A stretch of 48,982 nucleotides of DNA from Planctomycetota bacterium (GTDB lineage Bacteria > Planctomycetota > UBA1135 > UBA2386): positions 1 through 48,982 of the forward strand of contig JADLHO010000022.1 of NCBI GenBank assembly GCA_020848735.1, written 5' to 3'. Position 1 is the first letter of the stretch. Every line of letters starts with the position of its first letter. Under the pieces are notes generated by a model, which was not told the DNA's origin, made no database searches, and was given only the letters and a program-made list of their open reading frames with translations. The position numbers and the translations under genes are program-made. Of the stretch, positions 8,942-20,000 are shown one piece after another.

Positions 8942-10428
8942 TACGCGAGCAGCTCGTGCAGCACGTGGCCGTGGACGTCGGTGAGCCGCCGGCGCACGCC
9001 ATCGTGGTCGAAGGTCAGGCGCTCGTGATCGAGGCCGAGGAGGTGCAGGATCGTCGCGTGCAGGTCGTAGACCGTCGCGACGTCGCTCACCGCGCGGTGT
9101 CCGAACTCGTCGGTGGCCCCGAAGCTGAACGGCGCCTTCACGCCCGCACCGGCGAGCCAGACCGTGAAGCCGTGGGGGTTGTGGTCGCGACCGCTCGCAC
9201 CTTTCTGGAAGGTCGGCATGCGCCCGAACTCCGTGGTGAAGACGACCAGCGTGTCGGCGAGCAGTCCGCGCGCCTTCAGGTCCATGAGCAAGGCGGCCGC
9301 GGGGCGGTCGAGGATCGGCGCGTGCACCGCGTATTGGGCCGCGAGCGACTTGTGCCCGTCCCAATTGCCGACCCCTTCGCCCATCGCATAGGAGCCGTTG
9401 AAGAGCTGCACGAAGCGCACGCCGCGCTCGCAGAGCCGCCGCGCGAGGAGGCAGTTGCGTGCGAAGCCCGCGCGCACGGGGTCCTGGTCGTCGGCGCCGT
9501 ACCGCGCCCGCGTCGCGGCGGACTCCCGCGACAGATCGGCGAGCTCGGGAATGCTGAGCTGCATGCGCGCCGCCAGCTCGTAGCTCGCGATGCGCGCCGC
9601 GAGCTCGGCGTCGCCCGGGAAGCGCGCGAGCTGCTCCTCGTCGAGGCGGCGACGGAATGCGGCGGTCGCGCGATCGGTCGCCTCGTCGATGTCCGCGGGC
9701 CGCGCGAGGTGGAGCACCGGACGGTCCGCCCGGATCGGCGTGCCCTGGAACGCCGCGGGCAGGAAGCCGTGGCTCCAGGCCGCGGCGCCGGTCTGCGGAA
9801 CGCCCCGCGGATCCGGGATCGCGACGAAGACCGGCAGGTCCTGCGCCTCGTTGCCCAGCGCATACCCCGCCCAGGCACCCGCGCTCGGGAAGCCCTCGGC
9901 GAGGAAGCCGGTGTTCATGAAGGTCTCGCCGGGGCCGTGCGTGTTCGTCCGGCTCGTCATCGAGTGGATGAAGCACATCTCGTCGACGAGCTCGGCGAGG
10001 TGCGGGAGCAGATCGGACACCTGCTTGCCGCAGCGACCGCGTGGCCGGAAGGCCCACGGGCTCCGCGTGAGGTTGCCGTTCTCGCCCTGGAACGTGATCA
10101 GCGAAGCGGCGCCGGGGAGCGGCTGGCCGTCGCGCTTCTCGAGCTCGGGTTTGTGGTCCCAGGTGTCGACGTGACTCAGCGCACCGGAGCAGAAGATCAT
10201 CACCACGCGGCGGGCGCGCGGAACGAAGTGCGGCGCGCGCGGGGCGAGGGGCGAGTCCGCGAGCGATGCCCGTGGCCGCGAGGGTGCGAGCAACGAGCCG
10301 AGCGCGATCGAGGCCAGACCGCAGCTCGCATCGCCGAGGAAACGCCGTCGATCGAGGAGGCGACGACGGTGCCTTTCGAGCGGTTCACCCTCGGGCGAGC
10401 GGTTCGGCGTGGGCCCGATGGCACTCAT
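8941..10428 (-). CDS. DUF1501 family secreted protein (Tat signal)
   Basis: A 495-residue protein starting MSAIGPTPN at 10428, overlapping the stop of the DUF1549/DUF1553 gene by four bases. The N-terminus carries a twin-arginine motif ([18 protein letters not shown]), so it is likely exported folded to the periplasm or paryphoplasm. Body motifs include [32 protein letters not shown] and [14 protein letters not shown], typical of DUF1501, a sulfatase/phosphatase-fold family abundant in Planctomycetota. The C-terminus [14 protein letters not shown] is the usual ending, so the gene is complete. The standard partner lies immediately upstream. The biochemical role is unknown; roles with polysaccharide turnover have been suggested for such pairs. 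Confidence 0.92.
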   Translation of the reverse strand: MSAIGPTPNRSPEGEPLERHRRRLLDRRRFLGDASCGLASIALGSLLAPSRPRASLADSPLAPRAPHFVPRARRVVMIFCSGALSHVDTWDHKPELEKRDGQPLPGAASLITFQGENGNLTRSPWAFRPRGRCGKQVSDLLPHLAELVDEMCFIHSMTSRTNTHGPGETFMNTGFLAEGFPSAGAWAGYALGNEAQDLPVFVAIPDPRGVPQTGAAAWSHGFLPAAFQGTPIRADRPVLHLARPADIDEATDRATAAFRRRLDEEQLARFPGDAELAARIASYELAARMQLSIPELADLSRESAATRARYGADDQDPVRAGFARNCLLARRLCERGVRFVQLFNGSYAMGEGVGNWDGHKSLAAQYAVHAPILDRPAAALLMDLKARGLLADTLVVFTTEFGRMPTFQKGASGRDHNPHGFTVWLAGAGVKAPFSFGATDEFGHRAVSDVATVYDLHATILHLLGLDHERLTFDHDGVRRRLTDVHGHVLHELLA

Positions 10429-12851
10429 GGCACGACGAGGAACTCGCTCGCGTTGAGGAGGGCGCGACACAGTGCCGCGAGACCGTGTTCGCTCGCGAGC
10501 CGCTGCGCCGCCGCGGCCTCCGCCGCCGCGGGTTCCCGGCCGAACGCGAGCAGGAAGGCGCGCCGCACCTGCGCGGCGGGATCGCGGCCGACCTCCTGCT
10601 CGATGCGTCCCGCGAAGCGCCGCGCCTGCTCCACGACGAAGCTGCTGTTGAAGAGCGACAGGGCCTGGAGCGCCGTGGTCGAGCGCGCGCGACGCGCCGC
10701 GACCTGCCCGGCGTCGGGACAGTCGAAGACCCCGAAGACGGGCTCTTGGACCGAGCGCACCTTGGTCTGGTAGACCATCCGTCGCCAGTCGGCGGACGTG
10801 AAGCTCGTCTTCGGCTCGTAGACGCGCACGTAGTTGTCGTTCGCGAGGAAGGCGCTGAAGCCGGGACCGCCGCGGCGGGGATCGAGCGCGCCGCTCACCA
10901 TCAGCATGGCGTCGCGGATCCCCTCGGCCTCGAGCCGGCGCGGCGCGTGACGCCAGAGCAGGCGGTTGCCGGAGTCGAGTGCGGCCGCTTCGTCGCGCGG
11001 CTGCGAGGACTGCCGGAAGCTGCTCGAGAGCAGGAGCGTGCGCTCGAGGGCACGGATGCTCCAGCCTTCGGCGACGAAGCGGAGCGCGAGGTGATCGAGC
11101 AGGGCCTGGTTCGTCGGTGGCGCGCCCGTGCGCCCGAAGTCGCTCGGCGTCGCGACGAGCCCTTCGCCGAAGACCGCCTGCCAGACGCGATTGACGAGCA
11201 CGCGGGCGGTCAGGGGGTTCTCCGCCGAACCGAGCCACCGGGCGAGCGCCCGACGCCGCTCGGCCTCGGACGCGTCCTCGCGCAGACGGAAGCCCGGCAC
11301 GAGCGCCGCGATCGTCCCGGGCGCGATCTCCTCGCGCGGCGCCAGCGGATCGCCGCGCTCGAGGCGATGCACCGGCGGCGGCGGCGTGAAGCGACCCGCG
11401 TAGACCATCCGCGGCGCGAAGCGCGCGCGCGCGGCGGCGAGCTCCTGCGCCTTCCTCGCCAGGGCCTCGGCCTCCGGCGCCTGCGGCGGCGGCGCCGCGC
11501 CTCGCGCGACGCGATCGAGCTCGCTCGCGACCACGCGGTACCCGGCGGGATCGAGCGCGACCTCGATGCGGTAGCGCGTCGCGAGGCGATCGCGGAAGCG
11601 ACCCGTCCGATCGCGGCCCCACACCACGCGGTCGATCTGCACCGGCTCGGCGAGTTCGACGGCGAGCCATCCCGCGCCGGGTTCGTTCGAGATCCAGCTG
11701 TGCTCGTTGCCGTGACGGCCGTCGTTCGCGTGGGCGATCCGATGGATCGCGTGACCGGGGAGCTCGCTCGACGCCGTCGCGACCGCGCCGCGACTCGCGA
11801 GCGCGACGTCGCGCGGCGCGGCACCGGCCGACCAGACCTCGAACTCGTCGATGCACGGCTCGGGCCCGTCGGTCGCGAGCACCGTGATGCGCACGAAGCG
11901 CGCGAGCACCGGCGCGAAGCGCTCGACGTTGCGCCGCTCGTCGAGCGCCGGCCGCCGCGCCGTGGGCGCGAACTCCGCGAGCGGCGCGTGCTGGTCGAGC
12001 GCGTCCTCGATGCGGGCCAGCTCGTCCTCGATGCGCTCGAGCTCGCGTCGTCGCACCTCGGGATCGCCCGGCTGCACCTCGCGCTCGCCGTGCGTGACCC
12101 CGGCGAAGATCGCCTTCCACGCGTAGAAGTCCCGCTGCGTCAGCGGATCGGTCTTGTGGTCGTGGCACGCGGCGCACGCCAGCGTGAGCCCGAGGAACGC
12201 GGTCGCCGTCGTGTGGACGAGGTCCTTGAGCTCGTCGTGCCGCTGCATCGCGGTCAGCACGGGGTCGGGGCTCTTCACCTCGTCGTAGGGACCCGCGACG
12301 AGGTAGCCGGTCGCGACGTCGTGTCCGCAGGTGTCGCCCGCGAGCTGGCGGAGGATGAAGTCCGGATACGGCGTGTCGGCGGCGAAGGCCTCGATCACCC
12401 AGTCGCGATAGGGCCACGCGTTCGGCCGCGGCACGTTGGTCTCGAAGCCGGTCGTCTCCGCGAAGCGGACGAGGTCGAGCCAGCGCGTGGCCCAACGCTC
12501 GGCGCGCTGCGGCGAGTCGAGCACGCGATCGACGAGCCGCTCCCAGGCATCCTCGCGCGGATCGGCGACGAAGCGTTCGAGTTCGTCCGGATCGGGGGGG
12601 AGGCCGAGGACGACCAGATGGAGGCGCCGCGCGAGCGTGCGGCGATCGGCCGCCGGCGACGGACGCAGGCCGGCCGCCGCGAGCCCGGCGAAGACGAAGC
12701 GGTCGACGTCATTGCGGCACCACCCCGCGTCGTCGGTCGCCGGCACCGCGACCTCGCGCGGCGGCGCGAAGGACCAGGGCGCCTGCGCACGGAGGCCGGC
12801 CGCGAGCAGCGCGGCGGAGACGAGGGCGAGGCGTGGCGCGAACGAGGGCAT
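10425..12851 (-). CDS. DUF1549/DUF1553 planctomycete cytochrome-like protein with discoidin-type domain
   Basis: An 808-residue secreted protein with an N-terminal signal ([23 protein letters not shown]). Residues about 40-250 are DUF1549 ([38 protein letters not shown]) and end in [20 protein letters not shown], where CAACH is a CxxCH heme-type motif. Residues about 310-420 look like a discoidin or F5/8 type C domain ([42 protein letters not shown]), which often binds carbohydrate. The rest is DUF1553 ([63 protein letters not shown]). It is translationally coupled to the DUF1501 gene. No separate N-terminal cytochrome c (PSCyt1) domain is present, so this is a shorter family version. Confidence 0.92.
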   Translation of the reverse strand: MPSFAPRLALVSAALLAAGLRAQAPWSFAPPREVAVPATDDAGWCRNDVDRFVFAGLAAAGLRPSPAADRRTLARRLHLVVLGLPPDPDELERFVADPREDAWERLVDRVLDSPQRAERWATRWLDLVRFAETTGFETNVPRPNAWPYRDWVIEAFAADTPYPDFILRQLAGDTCGHDVATGYLVAGPYDEVKSPDPVLTAMQRHDELKDLVHTTATAFLGLTLACAACHDHKTDPLTQRDFYAWKAIFAGVTHGEREVQPGDPEVRRRELERIEDELARIEDALDQHAPLAEFAPTARRPALDERRNVERFAPVLARFVRITVLATDGPEPCIDEFEVWSAGAAPRDVALASRGAVATASSELPGHAIHRIAHANDGRHGNEHSWISNEPGAGWLAVELAEPVQIDRVVWGRDRTGRFRDRLATRYRIEVALDPAGYRVVASELDRVARGAAPPPQAPEAEALARKAQELAAARARFAPRMVYAGRFTPPPPVHRLERGDPLAPREEIAPGTIAALVPGFRLREDASEAERRRALARWLGSAENPLTARVLVNRVWQAVFGEGLVATPSDFGRTGAPPTNQALLDHLALRFVAEGWSIRALERTLLLSSSFRQSSQPRDEAAALDSGNRLLWRHAPRRLEAEGIRDAMLMVSGALDPRRGGPGFSAFLANDNYVRVYEPKTSFTSADWRRMVYQTKVRSVQEPVFGVFDCPDAGQVAARRARSTTALQALSLFNSSFVVEQARRFAGRIEQEVGRDPAAQVRRAFLLAFGREPAAAEAAAAQRLASEHGLAALCRALLNASEFLVVP

Positions 12852-12952
12852 CGCGAGAGACGGCCGCGAGAGCCTACTCGTTGGCCCCAGGACCGGGCAC
12901 GCCTCGTCGGATCGTTGACTCCGCGCGCGGTGACGCCTTCGCTGTGCCGCCG
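12852..12952. promoter_or_regulatory. Divergent promoter gap before the MeaB-type gene
   Basis: Only 101 bases separate the DUF1549/DUF1553 start from the MeaB-type start on the other strand. No clear promoter boxes are visible. Confidence 0.3.
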
Positions 12953-13942
12953 ATGACCGGCAAGCGGCCGAGCGTGACGGAGCTGATCGAAGGCCTGCGC
13001 CACGGCGACCGCCGCACGCTGGCCCGGGCGATCACGCTCGTCGAGAGCCGGCGCGACGACGACCGCCGCGCCACGGAGTCCCTGCTCGAGGCGGTCCTGC
13101 CGTCGACGGGCCACGCGCTGCGCATCGGCGTCAGCGGCGTGCCGGGCGTCGGCAAGAGCAGCTTCCTCGAAGCGCTCGGCACGCGGCTCTGCGAGCGTGG
13201 GGAACGCGTCGCGGTGCTCGCGATCGATCCGTCGAGCTCGCTCTCCGGCGGCAGCATCCTCGGCGACAAGACCCGCATGACGGAGCTCGCACGCCACGAG
13301 CGTGCCTTCGTGCGACCGAGCCCCGGCGGCACGGCGCACGGCGGCGTGGCCGGACACTCGCGCGAGGCGATGCTCCTCTGCGAGGCCGCGGGCTTCGGCG
13401 TCGTCTTCGTCGAGACGATCGGCGTCGGTCAGAGCGAGCATGCGGTCGCGGACCTCGTCGACTTCTTCCTCCTGCTCGTGCTCGCGGGCGCCGGCGACGA
13501 GCTGCAGGGCATCAAGCGCGGCATCCTCGAACTCGCGGATGGCGTCGCGGTCACGAAGGCCGACGGCGACGGACGCGCGCGCGCCGAGGCCGCGGCGCGC
13601 GAACTCGACGGCGCGCTGCACATCCTGCGCGGCGGCGCGCACGTTCCGGTGTGGACCTGCTCCGCGCGCAGCGGCGAGGGCATCGACGCGATCTGGTCGG
13701 GGGTCCACGCCGCGTGCGCCGCCGCGCGAACCGGTGGCCAGCTCGCGACCCGACGCGCACGGCAGGACGCGGCCTGGTTCGAGCGCGCCCTCGACGAGGC
13801 GATCCGCGCGCGCTTCCTCGGCGAGCCGGGCATGCGTTCCCGCGTCGATGCGCTGCGTCTGGCCGTATCCACGGGCAGCATCTCCCCCACGCTCGCCGCG
13901 CGCCGCGCGGTCGACGGCGAGCCGCGTGACGGATCGGCCTGA
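12953..13942 (+). CDS. meaB: MeaB/ArgK-type GTPase (methylmalonyl-CoA mutase chaperone)
   Basis: A 329-residue G3E-family P-loop GTPase of normal length. Walker A GVPGVGKS is at residues 62-69, followed by VLAIDPSSSLSGGSILGDKTRM, RPSPGGTAHGGVAG, VVFVETIGVGQSEHAVADLVD and VAVTKADGDG, all diagnostic of MeaB. Family members load and protect adenosylcobalamin in methylmalonyl-CoA mutase or its isobutyryl-CoA relatives. The start at 12953 (MTGKRPSVTE) fits the family; upstream in-frame sequence is low-complexity. No mutase gene is in the window, so its client must be elsewhere or just outside. Confidence 0.92.
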   Translation: MTGKRPSVTELIEGLRHGDRRTLARAITLVESRRDDDRRATESLLEAVLPSTGHALRIGVSGVPGVGKSSFLEALGTRLCERGERVAVLAIDPSSSLSGGSILGDKTRMTELARHERAFVRPSPGGTAHGGVAGHSREAMLLCEAAGFGVVFVETIGVGQSEHAVADLVDFFLLLVLAGAGDELQGIKRGILELADGVAVTKADGDGRARAEAAARELDGALHILRGGAHVPVWTCSARSGEGIDAIWSGVHAACAAARTGGQLATRRARQDAAWFERALDEAIRARFLGEPGMRSRVDALRLAVSTGSISPTLAARRAVDGEPRDGSA

Positions 13943-14114
13943 GACGAGCGCGCCCGCGGCTCGACCACGGTGGGCGGGAGGATTGCGGGTCGATGCCCGT
14001 GCGGCGATCCTGCTTCGCCCGAGCCACCCGCGTCGCCCGCTGCGTAACGGCAGTCCGACGCGCCTCGGGCCCGCCCCCGGCCGACGCCACCCCGCTCGAC
14101 AGCTCTCGCTCACC

Positions 14115-15242
14115 GTGACCGGAACCCGCTGCGTGCTCTCCCCTCCGTCGCGGATCGCGACCATCTCCTGTGCCCTCGTCGCGACGTTCACCGCCGCTGC
14201 TGCTCCTGCGCAGAACCCGGTCGACACGCTGCCGACGAACTACCTGACGCGCGAAGCGAACGCCCGTCATTGGGTGCCGGTGCAGTTCGCGCCCTCGCGG
14301 GCGCAGTCGACCTGGGACTCGAGCGTGATCGCGATCGGCACGCGCACGATCACCCGCGTGTCGCTCCGGCCCGACATGGCGCAGACGGCCGGGGCGATGG
14401 TCGCGCACTCGATCCCGCTGTCGATGCACATGTCGAGCGTCGGCGTGCCGGCACCCGGCCACGTGAGCGCGCTGAGCTACTCCTACAACCGCGGCAGCGA
14501 CCGGACGCAGGTGCTCGCGAACACGAACGTGAGCTTTCCGGCGTTCACGCCGGGCGGCAGCGGTCCGGCGCCCTGGACGGTGGCGATCCCGATCCAGCCC
14601 TTCGCCTACCAGTCCGGGAACTCGCTGCAGATCGAGTGGGACGTCGGCATGCCCGCCGGTGGCTCCACGTCCTGGAACTGGTTCTGCGACGCCGAGCGCT
14701 TCGATCCGGACGCCAGCTACGGCTACTTCGTGCGCGACATGCCGCGGAACGCGTGCCCGAACAGCGGCACCGAGTTCGCCGGCGACGTCGGCGGTCCGGG
14801 TGAGCAGCTGCACGTGTGGTTCAGCTCGCTCGCGGGCACGAGTCGCCCCGCGGTGATGTTCATCGGCACGAGCCAGACCTCGTTCGGCGGCGCGAGCCTG
14901 CCAATGGACCTGAGCCCCTACGGTTTCCCGGGCTGCAAGCTCTGGACGAGCATCGACGCGATGGTGGCGGGTTCGACCGACGCCAGCGGCGTGCTCGGGC
15001 GCTTCGGCGTCTACCTGCCGATCCCCTTCGATCCGAACCTCGCCAACCTGCGCCTCTACTGCCAGGACTTCGTGCTCGACCCCGGCTTCGGCGGCGGCGT
15101 GCGCGCCTCGGATCAGGGAATCATCCAGATCGGCAATGCGGTGCCGCGCCGCAAGGGCAAGCACCTCTACACCTACAGCACGGCGATCAACGACCTCCCC
15201 GAGTTCAAGCTCGACCTCGTGCCGATCGTCGGCATCAACTGA
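14115..15242 (+). CDS. Secreted protein of unknown function
   Basis: The gene begins at GTG 14115 or GTG 14133; either gives a signal peptide ending near AAAAPAQ. The mature protein is about 345 residues, rich in Gly, Ser and aromatic residues, and looks beta-structured (for example WDSSVIAIGTRTITRVSLRPD, VAIPIQPFAYQSGNSLQIEW, NLRLYCQDFVLDPGFGGG). This style, with a final section resembling an exported sandwich domain, is common in secreted planctomycete proteins. No catalytic motif was recognised. It is convergent with the alpha/beta hydrolase gene, with structured DNA between them. Confidence 0.7.
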   Translation: MTGTRCVLSPPSRIATISCALVATFTAAAAPAQNPVDTLPTNYLTREANARHWVPVQFAPSRAQSTWDSSVIAIGTRTITRVSLRPDMAQTAGAMVAHSIPLSMHMSSVGVPAPGHVSALSYSYNRGSDRTQVLANTNVSFPAFTPGGSGPAPWTVAIPIQPFAYQSGNSLQIEWDVGMPAGGSTSWNWFCDAERFDPDASYGYFVRDMPRNACPNSGTEFAGDVGGPGEQLHVWFSSLAGTSRPAVMFIGTSQTSFGGASLPMDLSPYGFPGCKLWTSIDAMVAGSTDASGVLGRFGVYLPIPFDPNLANLRLYCQDFVLDPGFGGGVRASDQGIIQIGNAVPRRKGKHLYTYSTAINDLPEFKLDLVPIVGIN

Positions 15243-15359
15243 GAGCCCGAGAGATCCATCGTACGGGCTCTCCGATGCTTGCTGGTGGCCGCATCCGCGG
15301 CCACGCAGAGGTCGAGAGACAGATCGTCTCCCGACCTCTGACCCGGACCGGGAGGGTCA
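15240..15359. terminator. Cluster of four hairpins between convergent genes
   Basis: Four inverted repeats follow one another in 120 bases. They are GAGAGCCCG/CGGGCTCTC (15241-15249 with 15264-15272), GTGGCCGC/GCGGCCAC (15285-15292 with 15297-15304, four-base loop), CAGAGGTCG/CGACCTCTG (15306-15314 with 15332-15340) and TGACCC/GGGTCA (15339-15344 with 15354-15359). All arms pair perfectly. The first begins within the stop codon of the secreted-protein gene and the last ends in the stop codon of the hydrolase gene. A strong bidirectional transcription stop is the simplest reading, though no T run follows any stem. Confidence 0.6.
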
Positions 15360-16646
15360 CGGCGCGCGGAAGGCCGGCACGCGCGCGACGAACTGGAGCT
15401 TCGCATCGGGGTGCAGGCTCGTGAGCGCGAGCGTCCCGAGTTCGGGGCTGGCCTTGCCGCGGAAGACCTCGACCTCGTCGACGACGACCGCGATCTCCTT
15501 GCTCAGGTCGAGCACGCGCTCGTCGAGCAGCACGTGCAGACCTTCGACCGGCTTGCCGGCGCTGATCCGCACCGCGTTCGCGCCGCGATCGAGATCGGCG
15601 ACGAGCGTCGTCGTCGTGCTCGGTCGCTCCCAATAGAGCCAGTGGAGCTGGCGCTTCCAGCCCAGCGCGGGCTGCCAGACGATGCGCTCCGGCACGGGCT
15701 GACGCACGCGGGGGGCGATCTTCTCGAGATGCGCGACCGTGCCGCCGGGCGGCAGGCCGTGACCCATGCCGTCGATCTCCCAGTAGTGGTGCTCGAAGCC
15801 ACCCCACTTCGCCTGGGCCTCGCGCACGCGGAGCACGGCGAACTGGTTGGGTCCCGGCGGCACGTTCGGGTCGTCGAGGCTCTGGTAGACGGACACGAAG
15901 ACGTTCCGCAGGTTGGGCACGATGCCCTCCTGGATGTCGACGATCTTGTCGCCCTCGGGCGTGCGCTCGAGGATCGGCGTCGGCGCGCCGGCCGAGGGCG
16001 CGATCGCCGCGACGCGATCCGCGTGGTGAGCGCCGAGCGCCCAGGACCCGTAGCCCCCCATCGAGTGCCCCGCGAAGTAGACGCGATCGGGGTCGATGGG
16101 CCAGGTGCGGAGCGCGCAGTCGACGAGGTCGAGCACGAACTCCTCGGTGCCGGAGTCGGTCCAGCCGCGCTCCGTCTTCTCGAGCACCTCCGGTGCGATC
16201 ACGACCCATCCGAACGCATTCGCGGCGCTCTGATAGGCACCGATGCTCGAGTCCGCATCGCCTGAGCCCACACCACCGCCGTGCATCGCGATGAGCAGAC
16301 CCTTCGGCTTCTTCGCGTCGCCGCCGGCGACGATGTAGCGCCCCCGCCGCGGCTCCTTCTTCTTCTCGTCGCCCCAGAACCAGTTGTCGCCGCTGCGCTC
16401 GAGCTCGCGGCCCTTGCCCCAGAGCTTCTCGAACTTCTTCTTCCAGTCCTTCTGCTCGCGCGCACTCGGCAGCGGCACGCCGCGCAGGCGCTCGAGGAGG
16501 CCCTGCGACTTCGCGAAGCCGTCCGGCGTGCGCACGTCGAGCGCGAGCAGTTCGGGCAGGAGCTTCTCGGCCTCGCGCGCCGTGAGCGGTCGATCCTGAG
16601 CGGCGAGAGCCGAGACGAGACAGCAGAGGGCGAGGGTTCGCTTCAT
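15357..16646 (-). CDS. Secreted alpha/beta hydrolase (esterase/PHB-depolymerase-like)
   Basis: A 429-residue protein with a short signal peptide (MKRTLALCCLVSALAAQ). After a charged N-terminal part of about 100 residues comes the hydrolase domain: GLLIAMHGGGVGSGDADSS (oxyanion region), DRVYFAGHSMGGYGSWALG with the nucleophile Ser in GHSMGG, and a likely catalytic His in YWEIDGMGHGLPPGG. A further C-terminal domain of about 100 residues (TTTTLVADLDRGANAVRISAG) is beta-rich, as seen in related planctomycete esterases. Likely exported and acting on an ester polymer or glycan ester; substrate unknown. Confidence 0.82.
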   Translation of the reverse strand: MKRTLALCCLVSALAAQDRPLTAREAEKLLPELLALDVRTPDGFAKSQGLLERLRGVPLPSAREQKDWKKKFEKLWGKGRELERSGDNWFWGDEKKKEPRRGRYIVAGGDAKKPKGLLIAMHGGGVGSGDADSSIGAYQSAANAFGWVVIAPEVLEKTERGWTDSGTEEFVLDLVDCALRTWPIDPDRVYFAGHSMGGYGSWALGAHHADRVAAIAPSAGAPTPILERTPEGDKIVDIQEGIVPNLRNVFVSVYQSLDDPNVPPGPNQFAVLRVREAQAKWGGFEHHYWEIDGMGHGLPPGGTVAHLEKIAPRVRQPVPERIVWQPALGWKRQLHWLYWERPSTTTTLVADLDRGANAVRISAGKPVEGLHVLLDERVLDLSKEIAVVVDEVEVFRGKASPELGTLALTSLHPDAKLQFVARVPAFRAP

Positions 16647-17018
16647 GGGCCTCCGGATCCGCGCCGCATCGGATCCGCTGCCCTCCGTCGTGTCGAGGAC
16701 CCGGACCGACTACGGCATGCCTCAGACCGCAGTCCATCGACCATCACGTGGGCCATCGGCACCGCGGAATGACCAGCGCCCTCTCCGGTGCGACGGCCGC
16801 ATTGCCCTGCGGATTCCAGGCGTCACTCCGACATCCGGCCGTACCGCCGAAGGCGGTCGCCCCGGCTATCACCGCCACCGCTGCGGGCACCCTCGAGCTG
16901 AGCTGCTGCAATGCGTGCATCGCGTCGGTGTGCTGGTCTTCGCTCGGGCGGCTCGGACGTAGGCAGGGCCCAACTGCGTCGTCGAGCGGGACGTCTCGGG
17001 CCCGGTCCCCGACGACAG
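16647..17018. other. 372-base intergenic region holding a relic of an RND gene end
   Basis: No intact gene is visible. The part nearest the hydrolase must hold its promoter. Positions 16691-16762 resemble the 3' end of the RND pump gene located 9.8 kb away (see the repeat entry). A small perfect hairpin, ACCGCC/GGCGGT with a three-base loop, lies at 16843-16857. It could be a transcript end for the restriction operon, which stops at 17019. The remainder looks non-coding. Confidence 0.5.
16691..16762 (-). repeat. Left copy of imperfect direct repeat flanking the R-M island (RND 3'-end relic)
   Basis: The first 26 bases match 26506-26531 at 25 of 26 positions, and 16736-16762 match 26558-26584 at 22 of 27, with a 7-base length difference between. 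On the minus strand it reads VPMAHVMVDGLRSE where the real pump gene ends VPMVYAMVYGRR, and the TAG triplet of the pump stop is conserved. It is therefore a degraded copy of the end of an RND pump gene. Confidence 0.7.
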
Positions 17019-20000
17019 CTATCGCGCCGGCCGATCGAACGTGATCCGGAACAGGGCCTCGGTGAGCCAGCGCCGGAACTCGGGGTCGTCGCTGAAGTGC
17101 CGGAACAGCTCCGTGTCGTCCTTCATCACTTCGACGATCGCACGGCCGAGCGCCTTGTCGTGTTCGACGCGTGCGTTCTGCTCATCCGAGTTCCGGCGCG
17201 CGTTCGCATAGGCCGGATCGGCGGCGACGCGGCGCGGCAGGTCTTCCGAGATCAGCCGGCGGATGCGGTCGCCGTCCTGCCACGCGACGTTGCCCCACAT
17301 GTCGTTGAACGACTTGAGGATCACGCTCAACGGCTCCAAGTCCGGCGCGGGCTTGCGGCCGCCGCCCGCAGTCGGCACCGGCTCGATCTCGCCCTCCGCG
17401 TCTTGGAGGTGGATGCGCTGCGTGGCCAGCTTCTCCACCCGGTAGCTGTCCATGTCGATGGCTTCGAGGATGCCGAGCGAGAGGTCCTCGTCCCTGGGCG
17501 CCGGCAGCTTGCTCACCAGGAAGGTCAGGAAGATCGACAGCTTCTCCCATGCCGGATGGTCGTAGGGCAGGATCGCGGAGAGGAACCCGTAGGTGCGCAG
17601 GAAGGCCTTGGCCTTGCCCTTGAAGTCGACCTGCCCGTCCTCGTCCAGTTCGCCGACGTAGACCGCCACGCTCGCGTCCAGGATCGGGTCGAGCCGGTCG
17701 CGGTCGGCGCCGCTGAGGTACAGCTCCACCAGCCGGTCGATCTGCTCCTGCGCGTAGACCTGATGACCGTCGAGCGCTGCCTTCAGGTCGTGCAGCTTGT
17801 TCGGGTCGGTCTCCTCCGCCAGCACCGTGCTGCGGTAGTAGGGTTCGAACGCCTCGCGGATGGCGTCGATGTCGTTCGCGAAGTCGAGCACGAACGTGTC
17901 GCGCTTCTTCGGGTGCGCGCGGTTGAGCCGCGAGAGGGTCTGCACGGCCTTGATCCCCGACAGCACCTTGTCGACGTACATCGTGTGCAGGAGCGGCTCG
18001 TCGTAGCCGGTCTGGAACTTGTCGGCGCACACCAGGAACCGATACGGGTGCTGGCGGAACTTGCCCGCGATCTGGTTCGACGGGAACCCGTTGAGCGACG
18101 CCTCCGACACCTTGCCGCCGCCGAGCTCGTGCTCGCCGGAGAACGCGACGATCGCCCGATGTGGGCTCTTGCGCTCCACGAGGTAGTCGCGGATCGCGCA
18201 GTAGTACTGGATCGCCCGCTCGATCCCGCCGGTCACCACCATCGCCCGTGCTTCGCCGCCCAGCTTCTGATGCGCCAACACGCTGTCGAGGAAGTGGTCG
18301 ACCATGATCTCGGCCTTCAGCCGGATCGCCTGCTCGTGGCCCTCCACGAAGCGGCGCAACTTCTTGGTCGCGCGCCTGGAGTCGAACTCGGGGTCGCCTT
18401 CGACCTTCTTGACCAGCTTGTAGTAGCTCTGCACCGGCGTGTAGTTCGCGAGCACGTCCAGGATGAAGTGCTCGTCGATCGCCTGCTTCATCGTGTAGGC
18501 GTGGAACGGCCGGTGCCGCACCTTGCCATCCGGTTGCGGCTCGGGCGTGCCGAAGATCTCCAGCGTCTTGTTCTTCGGCGTCGCGGTGAACGCGAAGTAG
18601 GAGGCGTTCGGCAGCAGCCTCGTCGCCGCGATGAGGCGGTTGATCTGATCCTCGAGAGTCTCGTCGTCGTCGTCCCCATCGCCGTCCGTCGCCAGCGCCC
18701 GGCTGACCGCCGCCGAGGTACGCCCGCCCTGGCTGGAGTGCGCCTCGTCGATGACGATCGCGAAGCGCCGGCCGCGGTGTTCGCCCCCGATCTCATCCTG
18801 GATGAAGGGGAACTTCTGGACCGTGCTGATGATGACCTTCTTGCCTTCGGCCAGGAACCGGCGGAGGTCGCCGGAGTGTTCCGCGTGCCCCACGGTCGCG
18901 CCCACCTGCGCGAACTGCTTGATCGTGTTGCGGATCTGCCGGTCGAGGATGCGCCGGTCGGTCACCACGACGATCGAGTCGAACACCGCGGCGTCGGCCT
19001 GCCGCAGCCCGATGAGCTGGTGCGCCAACCACGCGATCGAGTTCGACTTGCCGCTCCCTGCCGAGTGCTGGATCAGGTAGCGCCGTCCCGCACCGTGCGC
19101 GCGTACGTCGTCGAGCAGCTTGCGCACCACGTCGAGCTGGTGGTAGCGCGGCCAGATCTGCGTCCGCTTCTTGCGCCCGGTCTCCTCGTCGACGATCTCC
19201 ACGAGCTGGGCGTAGTTCTCCAGGATGTCGGTGAGCCCGTCGCGCGTGAGCACGCGCTTCCACAGGAAGTCGGTCTTGAGCCCGTCTTGGTTCGGCGGGT
19301 TGCCGCCGCCGTCGTTCCAGCCCTGGTTGAACGGCAGGAACCACGACGCCCTGCCGCGCAGATGCGTGCAGAAGCGCGCCTCGCTCTCGTCGACGGCGAA
19401 GTGCACGACGCAGCGCCCGAGTTCGAACAGCTTCTCGCGTGGAGCGCGGTCGCGCCGGTACTGCTCCTCGGCGTCGGCCGCCGTCTGCTTGGTCAGGCTG
19501 TTCTTCAGCTCGAAGGTCGCGACCGGCAGGCCGTTGATGAACAGCACGAGGTCGAGCGCGCGCTGCACCTCGTCGCGGCTGTAGCGGAGCTGACGGCTGA
19601 CGCTGAAGCGGTTCTGGTCGTACCGCGCCTTCGCCTTCTCGTTGCCGGGTGAAGGCGTGCCGTGGAAGAGGGCCAGCTCGTGCGGTCCGTGCTTGAGGCC
19701 ATGACGGAGCACATGGATCGTGCCCGCCTTGCTGATCTCACCCTGCAGGCGCGCCAGGAACTTGCGCCGCGTCGGGCTGTCGCGGTCGAGGTCGAGCGCC
19801 TCGGCAGCCTCGGGCTGCGTCGCGCGCAGGAACGCGCCGAGCTGCGCGAGGTCGACGCAGTACTCGCGGTCGTAGTCGCGGGCGTCGCCGCAACGCCAGC
19901 CGGCGCCGTAGGTCGCGGGCCGCTCGGCGACGGCGCCGGCCTGGGTCGGGTCGCAGGCCGAGTCCGTCAGCGCCTTGCAGATCAGCCGCTCGAGGCCGCG

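Noticed and set aside
10266..12956. 896-codon plus-strand frame opposite the DUF1549/DUF1553 gene
   Set aside because: Low-complexity Arg/Ala/Glu translation; the minus strand carries a complete recognised protein.
16763..16830. Further similarity of the left repeat to an internal part of the RND gene (near 26668)
   Set aside because: A short stretch (ATCGGCACCGCGG) matches, but the rest needs many gaps and could be chance in GC-rich DNA.
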